A DNA stretch of 64,000 nucleotides. Origin: Chloranthus sessilifolius. Taxonomy: Eukaryota; Streptophyta; Magnoliopsida; Chloranthales; Chloranthaceae. Position numbers and translations under genes: made by a program. Of this stretch, positions 1-11,974 are shown piece after piece (within the stretch, counting starts at the first letter, position 1; each line of letters begins with the position of its first letter). The DNA lies in contig CM037585.1 in assembly GCA_021018995.1 (NCBI GenBank), forward strand, positions 127,128,831 through 127,192,830, in the 5' to 3' direction. The notes beneath the pieces were generated by a model. That model did no database searches and was not told the origin of the DNA. It saw nothing but the letters and a program-made list of their open reading frames with translations.

Positions 1-836
1 ATTTCAGTTTAACATGTATAAATAAATAAATAAATAATTTAAGGGATCATGGGATCATGAGAATCATGAGTCTTTACCATTCCAATCATGTATAAAAAGA
101 TCTTGAAATCATGGGTCTTCCTTAAATCTTTTCAATTTTTTTAAATTTGTATGATTTTTGACACTTGCTTTAAACATCCTATGTATTGTTCTTTTTTTTT
201 ATGATTATAGATTTGAGATGCATTTGGATTATATAATACACTTATTTTCTTGCTTAAAAATATCATTTTAAATTTTGAATAGGTTATATCTTTTTTTATT
301 TTTTAATATTTATGCTTTATAATTGCTAGAATTTTTCTGAATTTTTTCCAAATCTTTCCCAAATTTATCCAACTTAAACCGCCTTGACCCTTGCTAAATA
401 GTTGTTGAATCCAAACTTGGTTAGTGTGCATAGTAGAGACAAATGGGTCATCCATAAGACTACAATATATAACACAAGGCTGACAAAATTGGGGTACATC
501 ACATTCAGCTAATCCCAAAGTTTTAAATTGGAGTCAGTCCACCAAATCCAATCAAAACAAAGTCAAAATAACAAAATCCATCAACATTTGATTGACCATC
601 GGATGAGTGTATTAAAACCGAAAATAATATTATGAACAAAAATTATAAGTTGTCAAAATTGAAATTTTCAAATCGATTCATCCAAACTTCTCTTCATCAT
701 GTGTAGGGTGGAAGTCATCTTATATACAACCATAACTGAACTTCATGTAAGGTCCTTATTTTTATTGTAAATTACACAAAAATATATAGGCGACAAAGGA
801 ATTAGATCCATCCACTGCCTTAGTGCATGGGTCTGG
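1..836. repeat. Outer inverted repeat, left arm, unit L1 (first part)
   Basis: AT-rich non-coding DNA. It recurs as a direct, diverged copy at about 7205-8000 and as inverted copies at about 20580-21375 and 50270-51065. The unit resumes at 6584 after the copia insertion. The inverted copy at 50240-50270 crosses the copia site without an insertion, which proves the empty site. A 71-codon open frame (303-518 minus, matching 50563-50778 plus) is shared between copies but carries a small deletion in the copy near 20950, so I do not call it a gene. The start holds an AAAT microsatellite. Confidence 0.85.
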
Positions 837-1545
837 TGTTAGATATTTTAAAGGTTTTAAAAAATAAGCTTTTGAAATTGGGATTTGTCCCACATCGTGT
901 AAACTCTTTTTTGGGTTTGGCTTATATATCTTTGTCTTGGCTCAAGGCTTGTAGCCTTCACCCAAGGGGCACCGAATTTTGTAGCTTCCACCGCCATGCA
1001 ACCCATCAGTCACACGCGCGCGCGCGCCGAGTCGAGTCGGGTCAGGACGGGCACGGGCACGAGCACGTGTATGTGTACGTGGCAAGGCGATACGGTAATT
1101 TAATTAAACTTTTGAATAAGTGTCTAACCGCCCATTTGAATTTTAAACGGATATGTCTTATCCGACCGTTCAGTTATATGCTACGGATATGTCCGTTCGG
1201 TTACACCTGTTTTACGGATATGTCTGTTCGGTTACACCTATTTTATCTATAAAAGGGCCCCAAGACCCCTCATTTGATACATTGCATTTTTTCGCAAATT
1301 TCTCTGCGACTTTAAGCTTTCTCCTTCTCAGAGTTCCGCTTTAGTTTTTTGGTGTTCTGATTGCGTGATCAAATTCACCAAATCCGATCACACGGATACG
1401 CTGCCGGTTCGTTGTATCCTGAAACCGATTTGCCGGTAACCTATTGGTGACCACTAGATCATAGTGGTAGGGGCAAATCTCGGTTTAAAGACAACGATAT
1501 TTAACGTGCCTCGAACCGGATCAACCCGAACTTATTTTTCTAACA
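837..1545 (+). repeat. Copia 5' LTR
   Basis: 709 bp, TG...CA. A TATAAAAG box lies at 1248-1255. Upstream are imperfect direct repeats built on ACGGATATGTC and GTTCGGTTACACC (1145-1235), which look like promoter-proximal enhancer repeats, and an alternating CA/CG run at 1010-1027. Two segments present here are absent from the 3' LTR: about 1094-1205 and about 1345-1500. Open frames inside it are not conserved and are not genes. Confidence 0.93.
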
Positions 1546-1562
1546 ATTTTAAATCGAAATTT

Positions 1563-2496
1563 ATGGCTCATATTCTGTCCTCCACTTCTGCTCTAGTGAA
1601 TGATAAGATTCATCCAGCGCTGCCTAACAACATCCACAAGTTAGACAGTTTTGATGGTTCGAATTTCAAACGGTGGCAACAGAAATTGCATTTTCTGTTA
1701 ACCACACTAAAAGTTGTATACGTTATCACAACTCCGTGTCTGACTATTACCGAATCATCCACCCTCGCTGAAGGCCGTAAAAAGCAGAAATGGGACGATG
1801 ACGACTACACTTGCAAAGGCTACATTTTGAATGCACCGTCGGATTCTTTGTTCGACGTCTACCGCTCTTACGATACTTCGAAGGAACTCTGGGATGCACT
1901 CGAGAAGAAATACAAAACTGAAGATGCAGGATATAATTCTTATCTTATCAGTCAGTTTTTTAATTTTACGATGGTTGATGATAAACCTATTCTTAGCTAA
2001 GTTCATGATTTTCAAGTTATTATTAATTATATGGTTGCTAATGGTTCTCATTTCGATGAGAATTTTTACGGTTAGTCTGTAATGTCCATCATGGAAAGAT
2101 TACCGAAAAATCCTTAAGCGTAATAATGAGAAGATTTCTATGGAAGATCTTCTCCTTCATTTACGTATTGAGGAAGAATCCCGAGTTAGGGACAAAACAG
2201 AAGATCACATTGATATGACATCAAAAGCACACTTGGTTGAGTCTAAGGTTGTTAGTGAACCGTCCAAGAAGAGGAAGAGAGGATATTCTCATTCTAAGGA
2301 GAATAAGAAATTCGCCAAGGAGAATAAGATCATGGTACCGAAGAATGGTGGTTGCTATCACTGTGGGAAACCCGGATATTTCAAACGGGATTGTCGCCTC
2401 TTCAAGAAGTTGAAGAATCAAGCGAATGCAGTGGAAGTGAAAAACAACTTCGTAGCCGTTCTTTCGGAAGTTAATCTGGTTGGTGACATCAATGAA
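1563..2496 (+). pseudogene. gag: Copia gag, broken
   Basis: Nucleocapsid/capsid region of a copia polyprotein. The start at 1563 is chosen because the protein then begins MAHIL and soon reaches the gag motif LDSFDGSNFKRW. The first frame ends at a TAA at 1998-2000; recognisable gag continues through more stops until a second frame from 2140. A retroviral-type zinc knuckle lies at 2353-2394 with cysteines in CX2C...C spacing, but the histidine is replaced by tyrosine (TAT at 2377-2379), so the knuckle would not bind zinc normally. A CAT to TAT transition explains it. Downstream, a TGA at 2497-2499 stands where the Trp before the protease D-T-G is expected. Confidence 0.88.
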
Positions 2497-2499
2497 TGA

Positions 2500-5400
2500 T
2501 GGATCGACACTGGTGCCACAAAACATGTGTGTAATAATCGTGACATGTTTGTGACTTATGACAAAGCTGATGATGATCAAGATCTCTTCATGGGAAACTC
2601 ATCTACGGCAAAGATTATAGGACGTGGAAAAGTGAAATTAAATTTCACATCCGGAAAAGTCGTTACACTCACTGATGTGCTCCATGTACCCAATATCCGT
2701 AAGAATCTTGTTTCGGGTGGTTTATTGATTAAACATGGTTTTAAACTTGTATTTGAATCAAATAAGTTTATCTTATCTAAAAATGGTGAATTTGTTGGAA
2801 AAGGATATGCCATGGGAGGCATGTTCAAACTCAATGTAACTGATCCCATCAATAAAATCTCATCTTCTTCTTACTTGGTCTATGTTTCTAATTTATGGCA
2901 TGATAGATTAGGACATATAAATTATAGGTCTATGAAATGTATGGGTAACTTAGATTTAATTTCAAAACATGAATCTTTTGCTAGTAGTGCTTGTAGTATA
3001 TGTGCTAAGACTAAAATTACTAGAAAACCTTTTCCTAGTGTTATTAGAAATTCATGTTTATTAGATTTAATACACAGTGATATTTGTGATTTAAATAATG
3101 TTCCTACTAGAGGAGGAAAACGATATTTTATTACTTTTATAGATGATTTTTCAAAATATACTCATATATATTTATTAAATACTAAAAATGAGGCTTTTGA
3201 AAAATTTAAGGTTTATAAAGCTTTAGTAGAAAATCAATTAAATAAAAGAATAAAAGTCATTAGATCTGATCGGGGTGGAGAATACATGTCAAATGAATTC
3301 TCCGATTTCTGTGAAATTCATGGAATTCGTCATGAGGTGACGGCTCCTTATACGCCACAACAAAACGGAGTTGTCGAGAGAAAAAATAGAACATTAGTAG
3401 AAATGACTAATGCATTATTAGTTAACGCTAATTCCGATAAAAATTTATGGGGTGAAGCTTTATTAACTGCTACTCATATTTTAAATAGAATTCTACATAA
3501 GAAAAGTTTAATTACACCTTATGAACTTTGGAAGAATCGAAAACCTAGTTTAGCCTATTTTAAAGTATGGGGGTGTAGGGCACTTGTTAAATTAGTAGAT
3601 CCTAAAAGACCTAAAATAGGGATTAAATCTATTGAGTGTGCATTTATTGGCTATGCACAAAATAGTAAAGCTTATAGATTTCTAGTTATGGAATCTAATG
3701 ATAACATCGATAAAAATACTATAATAGAATCTAGAGATGCTATATTCTATGAATCTAAGTTCACTACTCTAACTAATAAATTAAATATTAAAAGTAAATC
3801 TTATGAAGATGAAAAATCTTCTAAATCTAAAGAAGTTATTGAATCTTCAAGTGATGAAGAGGTCATCATTGAACCTCGACGAAGTAAACGTCAACGATTT
3901 GAAACTAGTCTTTCAAAAGACTATTATATCTATTTGATTGAAGGAAATAGGACCAAAAGTACTAAGAAACATTTGTGTCTAAATGTAGACGATGATCCTA
4001 TCACTTTTAACGACGCAATGAAATCTAGAGATAATGCTAGCTTTTTGGAAAGAAGCTATCAATAATGAAATTGATTCAATAATGGGAAACAAAACATGAA
4101 AATTAGTAGACTTATCAGAAGGATCTAAACCCATAGGATGTAGATGGATATTTAAAAGAAAACTTAGAACAGATAGAACTATAGAAAAATTTAAGGCACG
4201 ATTGGTTGCCAAAGGATATAGACAAAAGGAAGGTATTGATTATTTTGACACCTACGCTTACTTCTAGAATTTAATAAGACTTCTAATTGCCTTAGCTTCT
4301 ATACATAAGTTACAAATCCATCAAATGGATGTTAAAATCGCTTTTTTAAATGGTGATTTAAAAGAAGAGGTCTATATGGAACAACCAGAAGGATTTGTTC
4401 TACCTGGACAAGAAAAGAAAGTCTGTAAACTTATTAAATCTCTATATGGGCTCAAACAAGCACCAAAACAGTGGCATGAAAAGTTTGATAATACTATTAC
4501 CAATTTTGGATTCAAAACAAATGAAGCCGACAAATGTATGTATTATAAATTTTCTCATAATAATGGTGTTATTATATATCTTTATGTAGATGATTTACTT
4601 ATTTTTGGAACTAATTTAGAAGTTATTTTACAAACTAAAAACTTCTTAAGTTCATCTTTTAACATGAAAGATATGGGTCAGGCAGATCTAATTTTTGGAA
4701 TCAAAATTATAAGAAATGAAAATACATTAACTTTAACTCAATCTCATTATGTTGAAAAGATTTTGAAAAGATTTAATTATTTTGATTTGAAATCTGCCAA
4801 TACACCTTTAGATATTAATCTTAAATTGACTAAAAATGATGGACGATGTGTGCAACAGTTAGAATATGCAAGGGTTATTGGTAGCCTTATGTATGCAATG
4901 CATTGTACACGACCGGACATCGCATTTGCAGTAAGTAAGTTAAGTAGATTTACAAGTAATCCTAGTTTTGTTCATTGGAATGTTATTTCGCATGTTTTTA
5001 GATATTTAAAGGGTACTATTAATTATGGTTTACAATTTTCTGAATATCCTCACGTTTTAGAAGGATATAGCATGCAAGTTGGATATCTGGTTCAGAAGAA
5101 TCAAAGTCTACAAGTGGATGGATATTCACTTTTGGAGGTGCTGCGATCTCATGGGGATCAAAGAAGCAGACTTGCATCACACATTCCACTATGGAATCAG
5201 AATTCATTGCCTTAGCGGTAAGTAGAAAAGAAGCAGAATGGTTACGAAATTTACTACTAAAAATTCCAATTATGATTAAACCATTGCCACCTATCTCTAT
5301 ACATTGTGATAGTGAAGCAACACTATAAAAGTCTTATAGTCAAATGTATAATGGAAAAAATAGACACATTGGTCTAAGACATAGCTATGTAAAACAATTA

Positions 5401-5510
5401 CTTAGAGATGGAGTAATCTCAGTAATTGGGGTCGTCTCCTGAAAATAAAGATGAGATTAACAAAACTTCAATCGGGATGGGTTTAAAGCCATTAAACCTA
5501 AACAGCCACT
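2500..5510 (+). pseudogene. pol: Copia pol: protease, integrase, RT, RNase H, broken
   Basis: Protease motif WIDTGATKHVC lies right after the TGA at 2497. The frame 2527-4065 carries the GAG-pre-integrase motif WHDRLGH near 2900 and the integrase core with DDE residues (D in HSDICD, D in RSDRGGEY, E in NGVVERKNRT). Frame is lost around 4065-4320, where RT begins. RT continues at 4325-5215 with the catalytic YVDD at 4583-4594, and the RNase H part (motifs THSTMESEF and HCDSEA) continues in another frame from about 5160, with a TAA near 5326. Each domain is recognisable but the reading frame is broken at least four times, so no functional polyprotein can be made. Order integrase-RT is diagnostic of copia. 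Confidence 0.92.
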
Positions 5511-6049
5511 TATGATGGGAACCCTACCTAATATTTGTTTAATCAATGTTTAGGTTTAAAGGGAAAAACAAGTCAGAATCCGTGGCGCTACATTGAGGAC
5601 ACTACATTGATGAGAAATATATCTCATATACATCCCAGGAAGGGTAGTGTTTCACCTGTAATGGATAAGGGAGGTAGAGCATTGCTCTTAACAGTCATAT
5701 AACACTATGTGTTGAGATGTTACAGTTACAGGGACATCTCTTATAGGTCTGCCTATATAAGTGTGAAGGTGGAGCCGCTTTCAATGAGACTTGGCTTTAT
5801 CTCATAAACACTTACGAAAATCAGGGTACTAGCATAGGGTCTAAATGTGCTAACCTTTTATTGAACACCAAAATATGTGAAATATGTGTGTGAAATAATT
5901 CCGATTTGTCATATAAGATCGTTAGTTCAAGACTTAGTTTCACTAAAAATCTTGATAAATTTTGAATTATTTTCACTAAAGTGAAAATTCAAGTCTATAA
6001 GACATTTTCATTTATGCACATTTTCTAGCGTTGCTCTATTTCAAATCTT
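5511..6049 (+). other. Copia 3' internal non-coding region
   Basis: Between the RNase H remnant and the polypurine tracts. No open frame of note. This is the usual position of the copia 3' untranslated region. It contains short direct repeats of ATATGTGTGTGAAAT type near 5870-5895 and nothing else I can identify. Confidence 0.6.
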
Positions 6050-6126
6050 TAAAATAGTGGGGGATTGTTTATTTTTTTTAAGAAAAGTTTTTAATTTTAT
6101 TTTAAATCTTTAAAATAGTGGGGGAT
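6050..6126 (+). promoter_or_regulatory. Duplicated polypurine tract of copia
   Basis: The sequence AAAATAGTGGGGGAT occurs directly before the 3' LTR (6112-6126) and again about 60 bp upstream (6052-6066), each preceded by AAATCTTT. The polypurine tract primes plus-strand DNA synthesis; the copy adjacent to TGTTGGATA is the functional one by position. The second copy, followed by TTGTTTATTT, looks like a tandem duplication. Confidence 0.75.
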
Positions 6127-6583
6127 TGTTGGATATTTTAAAGGTTTTAAAAAATAAGCTTTTGAAATTGGGATTTGTCCCACATCGTGTAAACTCTTTT
6201 TTGGGTTTGGCTTATGTATCTTTGTCTTGGCTCAAGGCTTGTAGCCTTCACCCAGGGGGCACCGAATTTTGTAGCTTCCACCGCCATGCAACCCATCAGT
6301 TACACACACGCACGCGCGCCGAGCCGAGTCGGGTCGGGACGGGCACGAGCACGAGCACGTGTACGTGTACGTGGCAAGGCGATACGATAATTTATACACC
6401 TGTTTTACGGATATGTCCGTTCGGTTACACCTATTTTATCTATAAAAGGGCCCCAAGACCCCTCATTTGATACACTGCATTTTTTCGCAAATTTCTCTGC
6501 GACTTTAAGCTTTCTCCTTCTCAGAGTTCCGCTTTAGTTTAACGTGCCTCGAACCAGATCAACCCGAACTTATTGTTCTAACA
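6127..6583 (+). repeat. Copia 3' LTR, shortened
   Basis: 457 bp against 709 bp for the 5' LTR. It begins TGTTGGATA and ends TTCTAACA, with TATAAAAG at 6441-6448. It lacks part of the U3 repeat region and about 150 bp downstream of the TATA box; the second gap joins at TTTAGTTT/AACGTG, where short matching bases flank the deleted block. It is otherwise close to the 5' LTR. Confidence 0.92.
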
Positions 6584-8000
6584 TCTGGTACCTGATACCA
6601 ATCCTATACAAATTGTAGCTCAACTCAGAACTGAGCTTTCCTGAGCAAATTCCTTCGAAAACCATCCATCACTTTCAGCAAAAAATGCTCGAAAACACGC
6701 AACCCAAAGAAACTGAAGCTCCGAAAATGCTTAGGAAAGTGATTTTTGGTAGAAAATGCTCAAGGAAAGTCATTTCCTTGGCTCCCGAATGAGCCCTTTG
6801 GGCTCGTTCCGCAGTTTTTGCCCAGAACCTCATTTTCTCAAGAAAAAGGCTAGCTTAGTTTCTGCCCAGAAGCCCATTTTCTAAGGAAAGTCATTTTCTT
6901 GAGGGGGCGTTCTTGAGTTACTTACAAACTCATTTTCTTAGCATTTATGACATTTTCTTGTGTTCTACACTTTCTCAAGAAAATGTCAAGAAAGTGCATT
7001 GTGTTCTTCCACACTCTACAGCTGCACGTATTTATGACCTTCATCAAAAATGTTATATTGATCGGATGATCGTTAAAATTTATATACTTTAAATCGGTAA
7101 TGTGTTTAATACTTTAATCGGACAGATTCTCGAAATGTTGTCATAAACGTGTACATCAGTTCGGTTTCGATTTGAGAAACTAGAAATTGATAGTTATCAG
7201 TTCGATTACAGTTTAGCATGAATAAATAAATAAATAATTTGATGGATCATGGGATCATGGGAATCATGGTCTTTACCAACCCAATCATTCATAAAGAGAT
7301 CTTGAAATCATGAGTCTTCGTTGAATCTTTTCAATTTTTTTGAATTTGTTTTTTGGCACTTGCTTTAAACATCCTATGTATTGTTCTTCTTTTATGATTA
7401 TGGATTTGAGATGCATTTGGATTATATAATGCACTTATTTTCTTGTTTAAAAACATCATTTTAAACTTTGAATAGGTTATATCTTTTTATATTTTTTAAT
7501 ATTTATATTTTATAATCGCTGGAATTTTTCTAAATTTTTTTCAAATCTTACCCAAATTTATCATAATTAAATCGCCTTGACCCTTGCTAAATAGTTGTTG
7601 AATCCAAACTTGGTTAGTTACATAGTAGAGACAAATGGGTCATCCATAAGACTATAATATGTAACACAAGGCTAACAAAATTGGGGTACATCATATTCAG
7701 TTGATCCCCGAGTTTTAAGTTGGAGTCAGTCCACCAAATCCAATCAAAACAAAGTTAAAATAAGAAAATCCACCAACATTTGATTGACCATCGGATGAGT
7801 GTATTAAAACCAAAAATAATATTATGAACAAAAATTATAAGTTGTCAAAATTGAAATTTTCAAATCGATTCAACCAAACTTCTCTTCATCATGTGCAGGG
7901 TGGAGATCATCTTATATACATCCATACCTAAACTTCATGTAAGGTCCTTATTTTTGTTGTAAATTGCACCAAAATATATAAATGTCAAAGGAATTAAATC
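6584..8000. repeat. Left arm: end of unit L1 and start of unit L2
   Basis: 6584-7200 completes unit L1 (rich in TTTTCTTGAG/CTCAAGAAAA words), and 7205-8000 repeats 1-800 in direct orientation. The left arm therefore contains a tandem duplication with a unit of about 1.45 kb. Inverted counterparts are 21425-21827 plus 50069-50260 for L1 and 20580-21375 for L2. No coding content. Confidence 0.8.
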
Positions 8001-8161
8001 TACTACAAAAAATAAGACTATTAGCGGCAGGTATAAACTACCGCTATTAACAGAAAACAACCGCTAATACTCTTGCCGCTAATAATCTTAATAGTTTTTT
8101 GGTTAATAGCAGTAATTTTTTGTTGAAAAAACTACAGCTAATAGTCTTATTTTTTATAGTG
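8001..8161. mobile_element. CACTA-type MITE (left arm copy)
   Basis: 161 bp bounded by a 3-bp TSD, ATC (7998-8000 and 8162-8164). Terminal inverted repeats are based on CACTACAAAAAATAAGACTA; the first base of the left end is T instead of C here. A subterminal CCGCTA/TAGCGG pattern forms a hairpin. TIR and 3-bp TSD fit a non-autonomous CACTA (EnSpm) element. It is absent at the equivalent site of unit L1 (near 805) and present in the right arm at 20415-20576, so it inserted after the tandem duplication and before the inverted duplication. Confidence 0.88.
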
Positions 8162-8164
8162 ATC

Positions 8165-9450
8165 CGTCCACTGCCCTTGGTGCATGGGTGGGGTACTTCA
8201 TACCAATCCTATACAAATTGTAGCTCAGCTCAGAAATTGAGCTTTCCTGAGCAAATTCATCCGAAAATCATCAGTCACTTTCAGCAGAAAATGCTTAGAA
8301 AACACGCAACCAAAATAAACTCAAGAACATAAGAAAAGCTCAAGAAAACCATTTTTTACAGAAAATGCTCAAGGAAAGTCATTTTCTTGGCTCCCGAACG
8401 AGCCCTTAGAAAAAGAGAGAAAAGAAAGAGACTTTAAAACGAAGAAGAAAAAATTTTGAGGGAGAGATCAGCCAAAACGCAAGGGCGTTCATCTTTTTCT
8501 CTCAAGCTCTCTTTCTCAATTTCTTGCAAAGCAAAGCTTACGTAAGAAGCTTCATGCCCTTTTATTTTTGGGCCCGATTTCGGTGTTAACCTATAATACC
8601 AAAGCAAATGCTTTAGTCTTATCCACTTGTTTTGATTAGGTGTGAAGCTCACACACCCAAGTCGGTAATTATTACATATCTAAAGATCCTAATTCAGGCC
8701 CAAAGTCGGCCCAATTAGTCGACTCAAGCAATCGGCCTAATTAATCGGCCCAACTGGTCAAATAAGTTTTAATCATTAATAAACTTTTATTTTCCACAAA
8801 AAATTTTCCTTTAGGTTGCACATATGCACAGTGTGTTGTACCAGGCACACACACTTGGCCTGTGTGCAATGGCTTAAATTAAAACACGAATTTTGAGGGC
8901 GTCACACTTAAGGACGGTGTCGAAGGATTGCAATAATTGGGACATCTTGAGATTTATATAAAAGATGCTATCATAGGTAAAATCATACTTAATTAGATGG
9001 AATTCTTTGATCTTAAATAAAATCTTCATTAATTTTGAAGGTAGGGGCTTATTTCTTTTTTGCGTCCAGTCATTAATAATTTGATTACTATTTTTAGATA
9101 ATAGTGGATAGAGACAACACTCATAAGTTATAAGTAATTCTCCTTGTTTTTATAAGTAATTTATAGAGGCAGTCCATCAAGCATAGTTGGGGATTTAATA
9201 TTTGAAGTTGTTATCGTCTATGCTTCTCATACAACCTTTTCTATTCTATGCAGTGACATTTGCGGACGATCACTGGTGTCAAATAACAAAAAAAGTCCTA
9301 ACCAGGGAAACCCCACACACACTATTTAAACTTGGCCTCATAGAGGAATTTTAGGGTGTAATGATATTTCTTAAGAATAATTTTGTCTTATGGTAAAAAA
9401 AATGAGATTTATTTGGGAGACATTATGAAAATAGTAATTCTAGAAACAAA
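8165..9450. repeat. Left arm, non-coding
   Basis: No gene. Matches 19150-20411 in inverted orientation. The first part repeats L1 words (AGCTCAGCTCAGAAATTGAGC, CTCAAGGAAAGTCATTTTC). A short palindromic block of GTGTGT/ACACAC words lies near 8820-8870. Confidence 0.75.
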
Positions 9451-9452
9451 GC

Positions 9453-10206
9453 TCATAATTAGGGCTGCAACCGAGTCAAGCCAAGCCCGAGCTTGGGTCA
9501 GCTATAGCTTGGCTCTACCTTTTATACAAGCCGAGCTGAAACTTGGCTCTAGGCCATTCGACATTGAAAAGTTTGCACTATAATTCGGCTCTATCGAGCT
9601 TGATTAGAGTCGAGTTGAGCTTCGAGCTAAATAAAATTTATTAGAATTTTTTTTTGTGATGTTGTTTTAAACATTCTCTTCTTTTTTTAATAGATGAAAG
9701 CGTTAATAAAATTTAATAAATGAAAGCACTAATATATAATTTAATCCTTAGTCCTTTTGGATTTAACAGATCGATTGGATAAATAGGTGTTTAAATTTAA
9801 TGTGCTAAATATTGATTAAGAGCGTAGGTGTTGGTCGTAGGTGTTGATTGGTTAGTCAATTGTCGTGCTAGTAGTTACAACATTAATAATTGCAGAAAGA
9901 GGGAGAGAGCAAACTTCATAGATAATGTAACCATTACTATAAGGGGGAAAATAAAATAATCAAAATTATCTAAAATCAATTTTATTGTAAATAAAAGTAT
10001 TATATACTATTAATCAAACCGAGCTGAGCCAAACCAAACTTTACAAGTTTAGCTCTAGCTTAACATTACTTCAACCGAGTTTTAAATAAAAAGCTCGGCT
10101 CTGGCACTCGAGTTGAGCTTAAGAGAGAAATTACAGCTCTCATTTTCAGGCCAAGCCAAACCGAGCTATCGAACTAGCTCTAGGCTCTTATGCAGCCCTA
10201 ATTATA
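9453..10206. mobile_element. hAT-like non-autonomous element (left arm copy)
   Basis: Terminal inverted repeats ATAATTAGGGCTGCA and its complement at 10191-10206. Subterminal regions carry many GAGCTTGGCT/AGCCAAGC words in both orientations. TAGGGCTGCA-type ends are typical of hAT-derived small elements, but I could not find a convincing 8-bp TSD, so the superfamily is tentative. The inverted copy is at about 18387-19150. Confidence 0.55.
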
Positions 10207-10984
10207 AGTAATTATTATGGTCATCTTTGTCTCTCCGTCTAACCCCCAACTCTTCTAAAAACAAACCCATCTTGTGTGACCACATCGCGACCGTCGATCA
10301 AGAGATTGAAGACCATAAGTTTCCATCAACTATTAAAAGCTTCTCGTTTGACGTGAATGACTGTATCGATCAAGACATCTAAGATCATAGGAATCTTGCA
10401 GCATGAAATTTTTTCTCATATAATGTGACCACACCATTAATCAATGAAGTAGAAGAAAATCGATCCCATTTGAATGGGAAAAGCTAGCATTTGAAGAATT
10501 TCTATTTAAGAGATAGGAGATCGGTGATTTTGAAAATTTTCTCATCGTTTGTCAATAATTAGTATCAGATAGATTTTCTCGAAATAAATAACATCTTAAC
10601 TGACGTCTTACCCTTCATGATCATCGATCAAGAAATCAAAGACTATAGGAATTTATCAACTATAAAAATCATGCTTGTGTAACATAACGGTATCAAACAA
10701 GAGAAGTAAGAATATAATTTTTTGAAGTTAGTAAGGGGTAAAATAATTTAATGTTTTTTTGTTAGCGTCCGTCTCACAATCAAAGGCGGTCAGCAACAGT
10801 TTACTAAATCCAAGGGGTATTTACACTAAGAACACCAATCAAAGGGGCGGAAGGGTCACAGTTTAAATCATTAATGATGTAAGATTATTTAAACACCATA
10901 TTTAATTTTTAAATGGGTGGGGAGAGAGGGTTCCACAAGATACTAATGAATCCTAGATAAAAGAGTGGGGAAGTAGAGCCAAGA
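10207..10984. repeat. Left arm, non-coding
   Basis: Unique-looking AT-rich sequence apart from its inverted counterpart at about 17625-18386. Repeated words of the type GATCGATCAAGA and AAAATTTTCTC are present. No open frame or RNA gene seen. Confidence 0.6.
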
Positions 10985-11198
10985 GTAAAAATCTCGGGTA
11001 TCCAATACGTATCGTTCGAGCTCCAGACCAATACGTATCGGAACAGTAACTTATCGGACGATACATTGAATGTATCGTCCGGGCATTTGTATATAAAATG
11101 GACGCTACTGTACATTGAATGTACCGTATCGTCCTGATCTAATACCGGTACGTATCGTCTGATACATATCGGTATCGGACGAAATTTTGATCATGAGT
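10985..11198. mobile_element. Palindromic MITE with CGATACGTATCG words (left arm copy)
   Basis: About 210 bp. The ends are imperfect inverted repeats (AAAATCTCGGGTATCC near 10987 and the complement of GGACGAAATTTTGATC near 11195). The interior is packed with ATACGTATCG, GATACATTGAATGTATC and GGTATCGGAC palindromes and would fold into one long hairpin. The right-arm counterpart is at about 17405-17625. Superfamily not assigned. Confidence 0.6.
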
Positions 11199-11834
11199 AG
11201 AGCCAACATCATGCTCGTCCTCTTGTGCCATGAGAATGGGAACCCATTCTTGTTCCTGTCAAAAGTCATTTGTCTTATATGCATTTCATTTTCGACTTGG
11301 GAGCATTAGCTTCAACCAATGAGCATCTCTTTAATTATTGAGCAAATCAATGAAAGCCAAATCACTATTCTTGGACTTCACCAAAAGCCAAATCAAATTA
11401 TTCAGCATCTCAATGAATGCTTTTGCCTGTCCCACAACTAAGATAAATTAATTAAAGATACTTCCAAGAGAAAACAAAAGAAAGAAAATAAAAATACAGT
11501 GTTTTTGTCTTCACATGTTCCCCGTGCCTCTCTCTCTATATATTAGGGATGCAAGTTCGGTATATTGAATCGAACTGAACCTGAATATTTATGTGGATCA
11601 AATCGAGATCGGCAGATTGGATCGGGCGATCCCAGCACCAAAATTTATATGGTGATCTATGACATACGGAATCAAAAGTTGACCGTCTGATAGGTACCGA
11701 ACACTTTAGGTACTTCCGATTACTTTGATTGATTCCTAAACCTTTTTCTAACAACAAATGACATGATCTCAAGATCCATCTATTAGAAGTTTCTATTTTA
11801 GTGGCCGTCACTGTTGTCAATCCGTTGACCGGTG
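11199..11834. repeat. Left arm, inner end
   Basis: Non-coding. Inverse of about 16768-17400. Similarity between arms stops near 11834, which I take as the inner boundary of the large inverted repeat. Confidence 0.7.
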
Positions 11835-11974
11835 AATGGTGTAAGATCAATCTTGAGATGTGTAATTGCTAATTCGGTGAGTTTGAAGAGAATAAACAAC
11901 TAATAGGTAAGTCTTTTAGTTATGGTATGATTGTAATTTCTAATCCCAATATAATTAGTAATTCAAGTCCTTAA

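Larger units (their letters stand above)
837..6583 (+). mobile_element. Ty1/copia LTR retrotransposon, decayed
   Basis: Complete copia-order element: 5' LTR, gag, protease, integrase, reverse transcriptase, RNase H, 3' LTR. It is flanked by a perfect 5-bp TSD, TCTGG, at 832-836 and 6584-6588. The ends are TGTTAGATA and TTCTAACA. Integrase before reverse transcriptase places it in Ty1/copia. I see no clear tRNA-Met primer-binding site after the 5' LTR, which is unusual. Coding frames are broken by stops and frameshifts, so it is non-autonomous. Confidence 0.95.

Noticed and set aside
303-518. 71-codon frame shared by several inverted-repeat units (also 50563-50778)
   Set aside because: The copy near 20950 has a frame-breaking deletion and I recognise no domain; similarity follows from the repeat itself.
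827-1252. 141-codon open frame on the plus strand
   Set aside because: Lies across the copia LTR border and inside U3; the 3' LTR copy does not preserve it.
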